This document shows positions 42,966 through 52,386 of a stretch of 64,000 nucleotides of DNA, piece by piece. Each line of letters starts with the position of its first letter. Position 1 is the stretch's first letter. The position numbers and the translations under genes are program-made. Source of the DNA: Xanthobacter aminoxidans (GTDB lineage Bacteria; Pseudomonadota; Alphaproteobacteria; Rhizobiales; Xanthobacteraceae); NCBI RefSeq assembly GCF_023571765.1, contig NZ_JAMJXC010000004.1, positions 248,001 through 312,000 of the forward strand, in the 5' to 3' direction. A model generated the notes under the pieces. It was not told the DNA's origin. It was given only the letters and a program-made list of their open reading frames with translations, and did no database searches.

Positions 42966-43835
42966 ATGTCCCTTCAGACCCTCGATCCCGCCCGCCCGGC
43001 GGTGATCCCCGGCGCGATGGCCGCCGCCGGCCTCGGCCCGGCCATCGAGCTCGACAACGTCACCCGCCGGTTCCTGACGCCCGACGGCAAGTCCATGACG
43101 GCGCTGCGGGACTTCAACATGAGCGTGGACCGCGGCGAGTTCGCCTGCGTGGTCGGCCCCACCGGCTGCGGCAAGTCCACCACGCTCAACCTCGTCACCG
43201 GCCTCGCCAAGCCCAGCGCCGGCGAGGTGCGGGTGATGGGCCAGCCGGTCAACGGCATCCACAAGGACGTGGGCTTCGTGTTCCAGGCGGATGCGCTGTT
43301 CCCCTGGCGCTCGGTGCTCGACAACGTGGCCGCCGGCCCGCTCTATCGCGGCCTGCCCAAGTCCGTCGCTTACGATAAGGCGCGCGACTGGATCGCCCGC
43401 GTAGGCCTCGCCCGCTTCGAGAGCCATTATCCGCACCAGCTTTCCGGTGGCATGAGGAAGCGCGTGGCGCTGGCGCAGACCTTCATCAACGAGCCGAAGA
43501 TCCTGCTCATGGACGAGCCCTTCTCGGCCCTCGACGTGCAGACCCGCACCAACATGCAGGATGAGTTGCTCAGCCTGTGGTCCGGCTCCGGCGCATCCGT
43601 GGTGTTTGTGACCCATGACCTCGAAGAGGCCGTCGCGCTCGCCGACAAGGTGTATGTGCTCACCGCCGGCCCGGCCACGGTGAAGAGCGTCTACACCATC
43701 GACCTGCCGCGCCCGCGGGTGATGGCGGAAATCCGCTACGACGCAGCCTTCGTCGAGCGCTGCCGCACCATCTGGGATGATCTGCGCGAGGAAGTGCAGA
43801 TCGGCCAGCAGCGCACCCTCGATACCGGCCACTGA
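42966..43835 (+). CDS. ABC transporter ATP-binding protein, NitT/TauT type
   Basis: ATPase of 289 residues in the TauB/SsuB group. Walker A is GPTGCGKST, the signature LSGGMRKR, Walker B ILLMDEPFSALD and the switch His lies in VTHDLEEA. A GGCGGGAGGAAA site precedes the ATG, and 119 bases separate it from the binding-protein gene. The C-terminal tail is longer than average. Confidence 0.9.
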   Translation: MSLQTLDPARPAVIPGAMAAAGLGPAIELDNVTRRFLTPDGKSMTALRDFNMSVDRGEFACVVGPTGCGKSTTLNLVTGLAKPSAGEVRVMGQPVNGIHKDVGFVFQADALFPWRSVLDNVAAGPLYRGLPKSVAYDKARDWIARVGLARFESHYPHQLSGGMRKRVALAQTFINEPKILLMDEPFSALDVQTRTNMQDELLSLWSGSGASVVFVTHDLEEAVALADKVYVLTAGPATVKSVYTIDLPRPRVMAEIRYDAAFVERCRTIWDDLREEVQIGQQRTLDTGH

Positions 43836-43851
43836 ACGGGAGGAACGACCA

Positions 43852-44736
43852 ATGACCATGCAGGCAGACGCCGCTTCCGCCCCCTTCGCCGCCCATCGCG
43901 CGGTGCCCACCGAAGCCGAGATCGAGGCCAAGGCCCGCGCCCGGCTGAAGGCCCGCCGTGCCCTCGTCATCTCGCTTCGCATCGCCATCCTCGTCGCCGT
44001 GCTCGGCATCTGGGAAATCGGCGCCCTCACCGGCTTCATCGACCCGTTCTTCTTCGCCAGCCCCTCCGGCATCGCCGAGCAGATCTGGGTGTGGATGACG
44101 GAAGGCACCTCGCAGGGCCCGCTCTGGGTGCAGATCCTGGTGACGCTGGAGGAAACCATCCTCGGCTTCTTCATCGGCGCCGTGGGCGGCATCGTGTGCG
44201 GCATCGTGCTGGGCCGCAACAAGCTGCTGGCGGACGTGTTCTCCATCTACATCAAGATCGCCAATTCCATCCCGCGCGTGGTGCTCGGCTCCATCTTCAT
44301 CATCGCGCTGGGCCTCGGCATGGCGTCCAAGGTGGCGCTGGCGGTGGTGATGGTGTTCTTCGTGGTGTTCGCCAATGCCTTCCAGGGCGTGCGCGAGGCC
44401 GACCGTGCCATGATCGCCAACGCCCAGATCCTCGGCGCCTCGCCCTTCCAGATCACCACTTCGGTCATCATCCCCTCGGCCATGAGCTGGATCCTGGCCT
44501 CGCTCCACGTCTCCTTCGGCTTCGCGCTGGTGGGCGCGGTGGTGGGCGAATTCCTCGGCGCCAAGCAGGGCGTGGGTCTCCTGATCGCCACCGCGCAGGG
44601 CGCGTTCAACGCCAACGGCGTGTTCGCGGCCATGATCATCCTCGCGGTGGTAGCGCTGGTGATGGAATTCCTCATCACGCTGGTGGAGAACCACCTCGTG
44701 AAGTGGCGCCCGGTGCCCTACAGCGAGCAGAACTGA
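43852..44736 (+). CDS. ABC transporter permease, NitT/TauT type
   Basis: Permease of 294 residues with about six membrane helices after a charged N-terminal region. The coupling loop shows the family EAA pattern in MIANAQILGASPFQITTSVIIPSA. An ACGGGAGGAA site precedes the ATG at 43852, 16 bases after the ATPase stop. It completes the importer. Confidence 0.9.
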   Translation: MTMQADAASAPFAAHRAVPTEAEIEAKARARLKARRALVISLRIAILVAVLGIWEIGALTGFIDPFFFASPSGIAEQIWVWMTEGTSQGPLWVQILVTLEETILGFFIGAVGGIVCGIVLGRNKLLADVFSIYIKIANSIPRVVLGSIFIIALGLGMASKVALAVVMVFFVVFANAFQGVREADRAMIANAQILGASPFQITTSVIIPSAMSWILASLHVSFGFALVGAVVGEFLGAKQGVGLLIATAQGAFNANGVFAAMIILAVVALVMEFLITLVENHLVKWRPVPYSEQN

Positions 44737-44757
44737 GGGCTTGACCCCTCACGCACG

Positions 44758-44785
44758 ACGGCCCCGGACAAACCTCCGGGGCCGT
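44758..44785 (+). terminator. Terminator after the NitT/TauT-type operon
   Basis: ACGGCCCCGG (44758-44767) and CCGGGGCCGT (44776-44785) form a perfect 10-base stem with an 8-base loop, 21 bases after the permease stop, followed by TGCCGTTTGCG. It is a good intrinsic-terminator candidate for the importer operon. Confidence 0.75.
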
Positions 44786-44972
44786 TGCCGTTTGCGTTCC
44801 CCGGACAAGCGACGGCGCTGCCGGAGCGCTGATCCGGGGTCCCGCGCAAGACTCCCGCGCAGCGGGGCAATGCCCTAGGATGCCAAGGGCAAGAAGCGCC
44901 TTCGGCGGTCTTTCGCGCTGGGCCCCGGCTCGCATTCCGCTGATGCTGCATGCGTCCGGGGTGCGAGGGCGG

Positions 44973-46343
44973 TTAGGCCGCCGGCAGCCGCATCTCCACC
45001 CTAAGCCCGCCGGCCGCCGCCGTGCCGAGCAAGAGCCTGCCGCCCGCGCCGTCCACCACCTCGCGCACGATGGAGAGGCCGATGCCGGAGCCCTCGCCCG
45101 GCGTGCCCGGCACCCGGTAGAAGCGCTCGAACGCCTTGTCGCGCTCCTCGGGCGGAATGCCCGGCCCGGAATCCTCCACCACCAGTACAGCCTCGTCCGC
45201 CGTCCCCTCCACAGTAACGGTGACGGTGCCGCCCCTGGGCGTGTAGCGCAAAGCGTTCTCCACGAGGTTCACCACCGCCTCGCGCATCATGGCGCCATCG
45301 CCGCGCGTGACGGCGGGGGCGTTCACGTCGAGGCCGAGGTCGATGTCCCGTTCCACCGCGAGATGGGCGAGCCCCTCCAGCACCTGCCGGGCGGACTGGG
45401 CGAGGTCGATGTCCTCGTCGCGCGGGCGGCGGCTGCCCGGCTCGGCGCGGGACAAGGTGAGCAGCTGGGCGGCGAGGCGGGCGAGGCGGCGGGTGCTCTC
45501 CTCGGCGCCCGCCAAAGCCTCGGCGCGCTCGGCCGCCTCCCCGGTTCGGCGGGCGAAGGCCACCTGCGTGGAGAGCAGCGCCAGCGGCGTGCGCAGCTGG
45601 TGCGCAGCATTGGCGACGAAGCGGCGCTGCGCCGCCATCTGCCCGGCGACGCGGCCCATATAGGTGTTGAGCGCGGCCACCAGCGGGCGCAGCTCGCTCT
45701 GCACGGCATGGTCCGGAAGGGGGGAGAGATCGTCCCGCCCCTTCTCCATCACCGCCTCGCGCAGGCGCATCAGCGGCGCCAGCCCCCGCCCGAGGCCGAT
45801 GATGACCAGCACGCCAGCCGCCACCAGCAGGATGAGCTGCTGGCCGAAATTGCCCACCCACAATTCCCGCACCATGGCCGCATGTCCGGCGAGGGTGACG
45901 CCCACCACGACAGTCACCCGCGCCCCGTCGGTGGCGCCCACCAAAGGATAGGACAGGGCCGCGAGCCTGAGGTCGCTGCCGCGATAGCTGCCGGTGAAAT
46001 GCACCGGCGCGCTCGCCTTCGGCAGCGGCTCGGGCAGAGGCAGGTCGGGATAGCCGGTGAGCAGGCGCCCGGCCGATGTGTCCACCCGGTAGAACACCCG
46101 GTCGCGATGCCCCGTGTCGAACATCTCCAGCGCCACGGGCGGCACGATGGCGTCGATGACGCCCCGGTCGATGCGCACATCCTCGGCGATGGCCCGCACC
46201 GAGGCATCGAGGGTGCGGTCGGTGACCAGATCGGCGGTGGCGCTCGCCTGCCGCCAGCTGGTGAAGACGTTCACCGCCACGAGCCCCGCCAGCGGCAGCA
46301 GCAGCCAGCGCAGGAGCTGGAGGCGCAGGCTATCCATGCGCAT
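44973..46343 (-). CDS. Sensor histidine kinase (TctE/QseC-like)
   Basis: Membrane sensor kinase of 456 residues. A membrane helix near residues 9-29 is followed by a periplasmic domain of the 2CSK_N kind (DASVRAIAEDVRIDRGVIDAIVPP), a second helix (LILLVAAGVLVIIGLG), a HAMP-like linker, the phospho-acceptor segment ANAAHQLRTPLALLSTQ and an ATPase domain with VVNLVENALRYTPRGG, DSGPGIPPEER and GSGIGLSIV. The start overlaps the response-regulator stop by 14 bases; an ATG six bases in is equally possible. TctE relatives sense tricarboxylates, but the ligand here is unproven. Confidence 0.87.
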   Translation of the reverse strand: MRMDSLRLQLLRWLLLPLAGLVAVNVFTSWRQASATADLVTDRTLDASVRAIAEDVRIDRGVIDAIVPPVALEMFDTGHRDRVFYRVDTSAGRLLTGYPDLPLPEPLPKASAPVHFTGSYRGSDLRLAALSYPLVGATDGARVTVVVGVTLAGHAAMVRELWVGNFGQQLILLVAAGVLVIIGLGRGLAPLMRLREAVMEKGRDDLSPLPDHAVQSELRPLVAALNTYMGRVAGQMAAQRRFVANAAHQLRTPLALLSTQVAFARRTGEAAERAEALAGAEESTRRLARLAAQLLTLSRAEPGSRRPRDEDIDLAQSARQVLEGLAHLAVERDIDLGLDVNAPAVTRGDGAMMREAVVNLVENALRYTPRGGTVTVTVEGTADEAVLVVEDSGPGIPPEERDKAFERFYRVPGTPGEGSGIGLSIVREVVDGAGGRLLLGTAAAGGLRVEMRLPAA

Positions 46344-47001
46344 GCTGCAACAGATAGCCGAGCCCGCGCAGGGTCACGATCCGCACGTCGGCCCCCTCCA
46401 GCTTCTTGCGCAGGCGGTGGACATAGATCTCGATGGCGCTGGGGTCGGCGAGATCGTCGAGGCCGAAGATGCTCTGCGAAAGCTGCGCCTTGCTCACCGT
46501 CTGCCCGGCCTTGATGAGCAGCGCCTCCAGCACCGCATGCTCGCGCGGGGTCAGCGCCAGAGGCTCGGGGCCGAGGCGGAACAGGCGGGTGTTGGTGTCG
46601 AAGGCGAGCGTGCCGCAGGTGATGAGCGGGTCCGGCCGGCGCGCCGAGCGGCGCAGCTGCACGCGGATGCGCGCTTCCAGCTCGGCAATGTCGAAGGGCT
46701 TCGCGAGATAATCGTCCGCCCCTTCATCCAGCCCGGCCACACGCCCGTCGAGGCTGGCATTGGCGGTGAGGATGATGACCGGCACCGCATTCGCCCGGCT
46801 GCGCAGGCGCTTCAGAAGCTGCATCCCGCCCATGCCGGGCAGGCCGAGGTCGAGGATGACGAGATCGTAGGTCTCCAGCGCCAGCGCCTGATCCGCCGCC
46901 TCCCCGTCATTGAGCACGTCCACGACGAAATTGTCCCGCCGCAGAATCTTGGCGAGCCAGTCGGCAAGCTCGTGATTGTCCTCGACCAGCAGGAGACGCA
47001 T
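46330..47001 (-). CDS. OmpR-family response regulator (TctD/QseB-like)
   Basis: Response regulator of 223 residues. The receiver carries EDN at residues 7-9, the phospho-acceptor Asp51 in VILDLGLPG, Thr79 and Lys101 in LAKPF. The C-terminal winged helix has LTPREHAVLEALLIKAGQTVSKAQL and IEIYVHRLRKKLEG. The ATG at 47001 is clear; the open frame upstream is antisense to the autotransporter and rejected. It is divergent from the autotransporter gene across 252 bases, so the surface protein is a natural regulatory target. Confidence 0.9.
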   Translation of the reverse strand: MRLLLVEDNHELADWLAKILRRDNFVVDVLNDGEAADQALALETYDLVILDLGLPGMGGMQLLKRLRSRANAVPVIILTANASLDGRVAGLDEGADDYLAKPFDIAELEARIRVQLRRSARRPDPLITCGTLAFDTNTRLFRLGPEPLALTPREHAVLEALLIKAGQTVSKAQLSQSIFGLDDLADPSAIEIYVHRLRKKLEGADVRIVTLRGLGYLLQHAHG

Positions 47002-47253
47002 GAAACGGGAGCCCGGCCGCCCCGGCGGCGACGTCCCAGTCTCGCCGTGCGGCGGGGGGCGATCAAGTGCGCGGCAGCAGCATTTCCCGTGTGCACTGCA
47101 ACACCTTAACCAAGGCGGCGAACGCTTCGGAATGGTGGCTGACAACCGCCAGCTAAGCGTTGCGCTGGGGCCGAATCGGGAGGTAACTTCCGCAAGGTTT
47201 TCACTCGTCCGTCCTGCAACCAAAGCTGCCCCGCCGTTCCGGGAGAGGTGCGC

Positions 47254-50200
47254 ATGTCCCGCCTGCTTGCGACCAGCCTGCTCGCCTCGACCTCTCTGCT
47301 GGCGCTCGCGCTGGCCGGCCCGGTGGCCCGTGCCGGTGACTATGTGATCCCCTCGGGCACGGTGGTGGCCGCCCCGGTGGTGGTGAGCACCTCGACGCCC
47401 GGCGCGCCCTTCGGCAGCGTCATCAACCAGGGCGGCATCGTCTATTCCGAGACAGCGAAGAATTCGTCCTTCGCGCTGACCGTGGACGCCCCCTCGCTGA
47501 CGAACGGCATCCTCAATGCCGGTACCATCAGCGTCACGCAATCCCTCACCAAGCTGAGCGTCGCCGCTGGCAGCACCCAGCCCAGCACCAGTGCCGAAAC
47601 CAAGGGCATCCTGATTTACCCGGCTCCCTCGCCCACCCCGCTGTCCGGCAGCATCGAGAACAGCGGCAGCATCCAGGCGAACCGCATCATCAATGCCGCT
47701 CCGGTCATCGGTAACGGCGACGTCGCCGTCAACGAATATGCCCAAGGCATTCACGTCGCGACGTATTTCGCCGGCGGCATCGTTAACACCAACAGCGGCG
47801 TTCTCGACATCTCCAACGAGGTCACCGCCGTCTACAGCCCGGTCGCCGGCAATAGCTCGATGACGCTCACCACGAACGTCTCGGCGATCGGGGTGTTGTC
47901 GGTGAGCAGCGCCGCGGCAAACAGCATCGACAACGCCGGAACCATATCCGTCCGGGCGCGCGGGGCCATCACCGAGAAACTGGTGACATCCTCGGCTGCC
48001 TGGCTGCTGGCGGCCGCCACCGCCCGCGCCATCGGCGTCCAGATGAGCCAGCTCGGCGCCAACATGCCGCCCGGCGTCTCGGGTGCCACGCTGGCGAACT
48101 CCGGCATCATCGATGTGGTGGCCTCCATCACCCACACCACCAACTTCACGGTCGCCACCACCCTGAACATCCACCCGGCGCGGCTGGTGGAATCGAGCGC
48201 GGTCGTACTCGCCTCGGGGATCAGCACCACCGAGGCGCAGATCACGAGCTTTCAGAACACCGGCACCATTACCGTCGAAGGCTCGGCGCTGAGCGTCTCG
48301 AAGGCGAGCGTCGCCGCCTACAACACCGCGGCCCTTCTCAACTACAATGATCCCAAGACCCCGCAGACCAACCCGGAAATGGGCTCGGTGGGCGGCTCGG
48401 TGACGGCCTATGGCGTCTCCTTCGCCAACGGCAGCCTGGGCGACCTTACCAACAGCGGCAGCATCGACGTGACCGGCGTGGCCGACACCACCACGAGCGC
48501 GTCCGCCTCCGCACTCGACAAGACCCGCGTCGCGCAGCAGAATTTCGCGGCCGTCGCCCTCACCGGCATCAATGTGGCCGTCGACACCCTCACCGGCCCC
48601 ATCGTGAACAGCGGCGTGGTGAACCTCTCGGCCACGGCCTCGCTCCAGAGCCAGTCGACAGCCAGTTCCGACGGAGCGCCGACGAAGAAGAAGGCCGAGG
48701 TGGCGGCGAGCGGCTATCTCTACACCCACCTCGCCGGCATCAGCGTGGTCGCCAGCGGATACGCCGCCAGCGACTACAGCGCCACGGTGCGCAATTCGGG
48801 CATCATCAAGCTGACCTCGAAAGCCACCGGCTCGCAGTCCGGCCTCGCTTTGTCGGAGCGGGAGGCGGAAGCCAACGTCACCTACAGCGCCGGCGCGAAC
48901 TTCCTGTCCGGCGCCCTGCTCTTCGCCACCAATTCCGCCGCGGGCGTCTATATCAGCGCGCCGAACGTGGCCGAGGTGACAAACTCCGGCGTCATCGACG
49001 TCTCCTCCACCTATGCCTCCAACCTCTCCGCCACCGCGGGCGGCGGCAGCAAGACGGCGACGGCGACGGCAAGCTCCGGCGTCTCCTCCTTCAACAGCTT
49101 CGGCCTCAACATCACCGAGGTGGCGGGCGGCCCCTCCACCGGCACAGTCGCGACCACGGGCATCACCAATTCCGGCACCATCGCCCTCGCCTCCGCCGTG
49201 GCGCTGACCAACGTCGCCGCGGCGAACGCAAGTTCCTCCGACGGCGCAGCGGTGGCCTCGGCGCTCAGCCAGTCCACGGCGCTCAGCACCGTACCCGGGC
49301 TCGACGGCGCCATTGCCGCCAGCTACGGCATCTATGCGAGCCTCGACGGGCTTGCCGGCAACCTCACCAATTCCGGCGTGATCTCGGTCGATCAGGCGCT
49401 CACCATCACCACCGTCAGCTCGGCCGCCGGCGCGAGCGCGCAGGCCACTTCCGTCGCGGACGGGCTGTCGCTGGCCATGGGCATCCTCGCCTTGCCCGGC
49501 CAGGTCAGCGGATCGCTGGTGAATTCCGGCGCCATCACCGCCGTCGCTTCCGGCACATTCGGCGCAGTCGCGAGCACGACGGCGGGAAGTGGCGAGGCCG
49601 AGGCGAAGGCGGACGCCACGGGCATCGTGCTCGCCAGCGGCATCGTCGCGTCGACGGACGGACTGGCAGGATTTTCCAACAGCGCGACGGTGCTTTCCCA
49701 GGCGAGCGCCACCACCACCGTCTCCGCCGTCTCCAGCGGCACCGGAGAGGTGAAGACATCCGCCCACGGCGTCGGCTCGGCGCTGGCGATGGGCGTCATG
49801 CTGTCGGGCACGCAGAAGATCTCCGGCGACGTCACCAACACCTCCATCATCGGCGCGACCGCGCTGTCCAATGTCACGGCATCGGGCAAGGGCGGCACGG
49901 TTTCCAAGGACGCGACGGCCGTCTCCTCCGCCTTCGGCCTCTTCACCGCGGCCGGCGCGGGCATCGGCGGCGATCTCGTCAATACGGGCACCATCGGCGG
50001 CAGCGCCACCGCGAACGCCACCGCCAGCGGCGGCACGGCGGATGCCTCCGCCTTCGCCTATGGCCTTGCCCTCGATGCCACCGGCGGCGTCGGCGGCAGC
50101 ATCATCAATTCCGGCATCGTGGTCGCCACCGCATCGGCCGGCGCCACGGGGGCCAGCACCAGCGCGAAGGCCGTCGCCGTGGGCCTCCAGATCGCCTCCG

Positions 50201-52383
50201 GCACGGTGGGGGGCGCGCTCGCCAACACCGGCGCCATCGCCGCACAGGCGACGGGCACCGACGCCACCGCCATCGGCATCGGCATCGGCTCCACGATCGA
50301 CGGCATGGCCCTGGGCGCGGCGCAGGTGACCACCCTCGATACCCTCAAGGTGGACACCGCCCTCGCCACCGCCGGTGCGGTGACGCTCACCGGCGGCCTC
50401 GTGAATACGGGCGGCATCACCGCCACCACCGGCGCCACGGGCAGCGCCACCGCCATCAAGGTGGCGGGCGGCAGCAACATCGGCACGCTCACCAATCGCG
50501 GCGGCATCTACGCCATCGAGGGCAACAACGCCGGCATCGCCATCGACCTGACCGGCGAGGGCTCCGCCACCCGCGTCCTGCTGCAGGATGGAACTGTTTT
50601 CGGCGACCTTGCGCTCTCCTCCACCTATGCCGACGCCATCACCTGGAGCGGCGGCACGCTAAACGGCGACGTGCTCGGCGGCGGGCTCGGCAGCCTCACG
50701 GTGCTGGCCGGGGCGGACACGAGCTTCGCCTATTCGGGCACGCTGGAGAGCCTCGCGAGCGTCAACGTCGGCGGCGACGGCACGCCGGTGAGCCTCGCCT
50801 TCATCGGCACGGCGGTGGGCATCGGGACCTTCGCCGTGAAGGATCAGGGCACGCTGATCCTCACCGCCGACAGCGCCATCGAAGCCAAGTCCTACACCCA
50901 GGCCGCCGGCGGCACACTGGGCGTCTATCTCTCCCCGCAATGGACCGCCGCGCCCATCGTCGCGACGAACGCGGAGCTCGACGGCACGGTGGCCGTGCTT
51001 GGGGCGACCGGGATCCGCGCGAAGACCACGAGCTACGATCTCGTCTCTTCGTCCGACATCTCCGGCTCCTTCGCCGACGTGACCACCCCCAACAGCCTGC
51101 TCTCCGCCGCCGTCACCTATGATGCGGACGGGGCGACGCTGGTGCTCACCCGCAACGCCACCACCTCCCTCGCCGGCCTCTCCCTCGCGGGTCGCTCGCT
51201 GGCGGCGGGCATCGATCTCAACTACCAGCGGCTCTCGCTCTCCTCGCCGCTGAGCCCGGTGCTGGACAGCTTCTATGTCGGCACCGACGGGCAGGTGGCG
51301 AACCTCCTCAACCAGATGTCCGGCGCACCTCTGGCCGATGCGAAGACGGCCGGCATGGCGACCTTCGGCACCATCAACGGGCAGATCAGCCAGCAGCTCG
51401 CCGCCACCCGCGGCACAGGCGCCCTGCCCAGCGGCGGCAGCGCGCTCCTCTCCTATGGCGCGGGCGAGGTGAACCTCTCCGGCAACGCCTATGCCGCGAC
51501 CGGTTCCGCGTCCGGAGCCTCCAGCCCCTGGACATCCCTTGCAGCGGCTGCACCGGCGCCGCAGAACGGCGTGTGGCTGCGACCGTTCGGCAACTGGGGC
51601 AGCACTGACACCGGCAACGGCACGGTCTCCAGCTCCGGCGGCGGCGTGCTCGGCGGCATCGAGCGGGCGTTCGGCGACGATGCACGCGGCGGCGCCGTCT
51701 TCAGCTACCAGACGGCCAATCTCGGCTTCACCACGCCCGCCTCGGGCTCGGTGGACCAGTGGACCGCCTCGCTCTATGCGGAAAAGCAGTGGGGCGCCTT
51801 CTACGCCAATCTGTTCGGCACCTACGGCTACCAGACCTACGACATGAGCCGCTCCATCGCGTTCGGCGGCACCCTCCTCACCGCACGCTCGAACTTTTCG
51901 GGCAATGCGGGCGCGGTGGTGGGCGAGGCGGGCTATGACTATGCCTATGCACCCGGTGCCAAGCTTGAGCCCTATCTGCGCCTCGCCTATGCGGCGCTGG
52001 GCACCGACACCTTCGCCGAGCGCGGGGCCGGCGTGTTCAACCTGAACGTCGCCGCCGACACCACCCAGTCGCTGCAATCCACCCTCGGCCTGCGCATCAT
52101 CCAGCCGCTGTCGCTCTCGACCCTGCCGGTGACGCTGCGGCTGGAGGCGGGCTGGCAGCACGAATATCTCGACACGGGCGCGAGCCTCGGCGCCGCCTTC
52201 CTGTCCGACAGCACCATCGCCTTCAACATCCTGTCGGGCGGGCCGAGCGATCTGGCGCTGGCGGCGGCGGGCCTCTCCTTCGCGCTCACGGCCAATATCG
52301 ACGGCTACCTCGAATATCGCGGCAGCTTCGGCGACGGCTATTCCAACAGCACGGCCTCCGCACAGCTTCGGCTGCGGTTCTGA
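47254..52383 (+). CDS. Large autotransporter (type V secretion) adhesin-like protein
   Basis: Surface protein of 1,709 residues. The ATG at 47254 follows a GGGAGAGG site; a GTG six bases earlier lacks one. The signal peptide ends at ARA-GD (27/28). Residues about 30-1430 form a passenger built of short repeats with recurrent N-S-G-x-I turns (ITNSGTI, LVNSGAI, LTNSGVI), as in beta-helical passengers. The last 270 residues, from about 1438 (GVWLRPFGNWG), form the outer-membrane barrel, ending in the typical aromatic terminus RLRF. The composition (Ala, Ser, Thr, Gly, Val) is unlike the rest of the genome but codon use is similar. It is likely a repeat-type adhesin; a specific ligand is unknown. 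Confidence 0.9.
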   Translation: MSRLLATSLLASTSLLALALAGPVARAGDYVIPSGTVVAAPVVVSTSTPGAPFGSVINQGGIVYSETAKNSSFALTVDAPSLTNGILNAGTISVTQSLTKLSVAAGSTQPSTSAETKGILIYPAPSPTPLSGSIENSGSIQANRIINAAPVIGNGDVAVNEYAQGIHVATYFAGGIVNTNSGVLDISNEVTAVYSPVAGNSSMTLTTNVSAIGVLSVSSAAANSIDNAGTISVRARGAITEKLVTSSAAWLLAAATARAIGVQMSQLGANMPPGVSGATLANSGIIDVVASITHTTNFTVATTLNIHPARLVESSAVVLASGISTTEAQITSFQNTGTITVEGSALSVSKASVAAYNTAALLNYNDPKTPQTNPEMGSVGGSVTAYGVSFANGSLGDLTNSGSIDVTGVADTTTSASASALDKTRVAQQNFAAVALTGINVAVDTLTGPIVNSGVVNLSATASLQSQSTASSDGAPTKKKAEVAASGYLYTHLAGISVVASGYAASDYSATVRNSGIIKLTSKATGSQSGLALSEREAEANVTYSAGANFLSGALLFATNSAAGVYISAPNVAEVTNSGVIDVSSTYASNLSATAGGGSKTATATASSGVSSFNSFGLNITEVAGGPSTGTVATTGITNSGTIALASAVALTNVAAANASSSDGAAVASALSQSTALSTVPGLDGAIAASYGIYASLDGLAGNLTNSGVISVDQALTITTVSSAAGASAQATSVADGLSLAMGILALPGQVSGSLVNSGAITAVASGTFGAVASTTAGSGEAEAKADATGIVLASGIVASTDGLAGFSNSATVLSQASATTTVSAVSSGTGEVKTSAHGVGSALAMGVMLSGTQKISGDVTNTSIIGATALSNVTASGKGGTVSKDATAVSSAFGLFTAAGAGIGGDLVNTGTIGGSATANATASGGTADASAFAYGLALDATGGVGGSIINSGIVVATASAGATGASTSAKAVAVGLQIASGTVGGALANTGAIAAQATGTDATAIGIGIGSTIDGMALGAAQVTTLDTLKVDTALATAGAVTLTGGLVNTGGITATTGATGSATAIKVAGGSNIGTLTNRGGIYAIEGNNAGIAIDLTGEGSATRVLLQDGTVFGDLALSSTYADAITWSGGTLNGDVLGGGLGSLTVLAGADTSFAYSGTLESLASVNVGGDGTPVSLAFIGTAVGIGTFAVKDQGTLILTADSAIEAKSYTQAAGGTLGVYLSPQWTAAPIVATNAELDGTVAVLGATGIRAKTTSYDLVSSSDISGSFADVTTPNSLLSAAVTYDADGATLVLTRNATTSLAGLSLAGRSLAAGIDLNYQRLSLSSPLSPVLDSFYVGTDGQVANLLNQMSGAPLADAKTAGMATFGTINGQISQQLAATRGTGALPSGGSALLSYGAGEVNLSGNAYAATGSASGASSPWTSLAAAAPAPQNGVWLRPFGNWGSTDTGNGTVSSSGGGVLGGIERAFGDDARGGAVFSYQTANLGFTTPASGSVDQWTASLYAEKQWGAFYANLFGTYGYQTYDMSRSIAFGGTLLTARSNFSGNAGAVVGEAGYDYAYAPGAKLEPYLRLAYAALGTDTFAERGAGVFNLNVAADTTQSLQSTLGLRIIQPLSLSTLPVTLRLEAGWQHEYLDTGASLGAAFLSDSTIAFNILSGGPSDLALAAAGLSFALTANIDGYLEYRGSFGDGYSNSTASAQLRLRF

Positions 52384-52386
52384 AGC

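Noticed and set aside
47002-49767. A long N-terminal extension of the OmpR-type response regulator, antisense to the autotransporter
   Set aside because: The regulator has a normal start at 47001 and normal length; the extension is a shadow of the repeat-rich autotransporter.
47254-51560. Possible tandem DNA repeats or CRISPR-like array in the autotransporter region
   Set aside because: The recurrence is at the protein level (N-S-G turns) with variable DNA and spacing, not direct DNA repeats with unique spacers.
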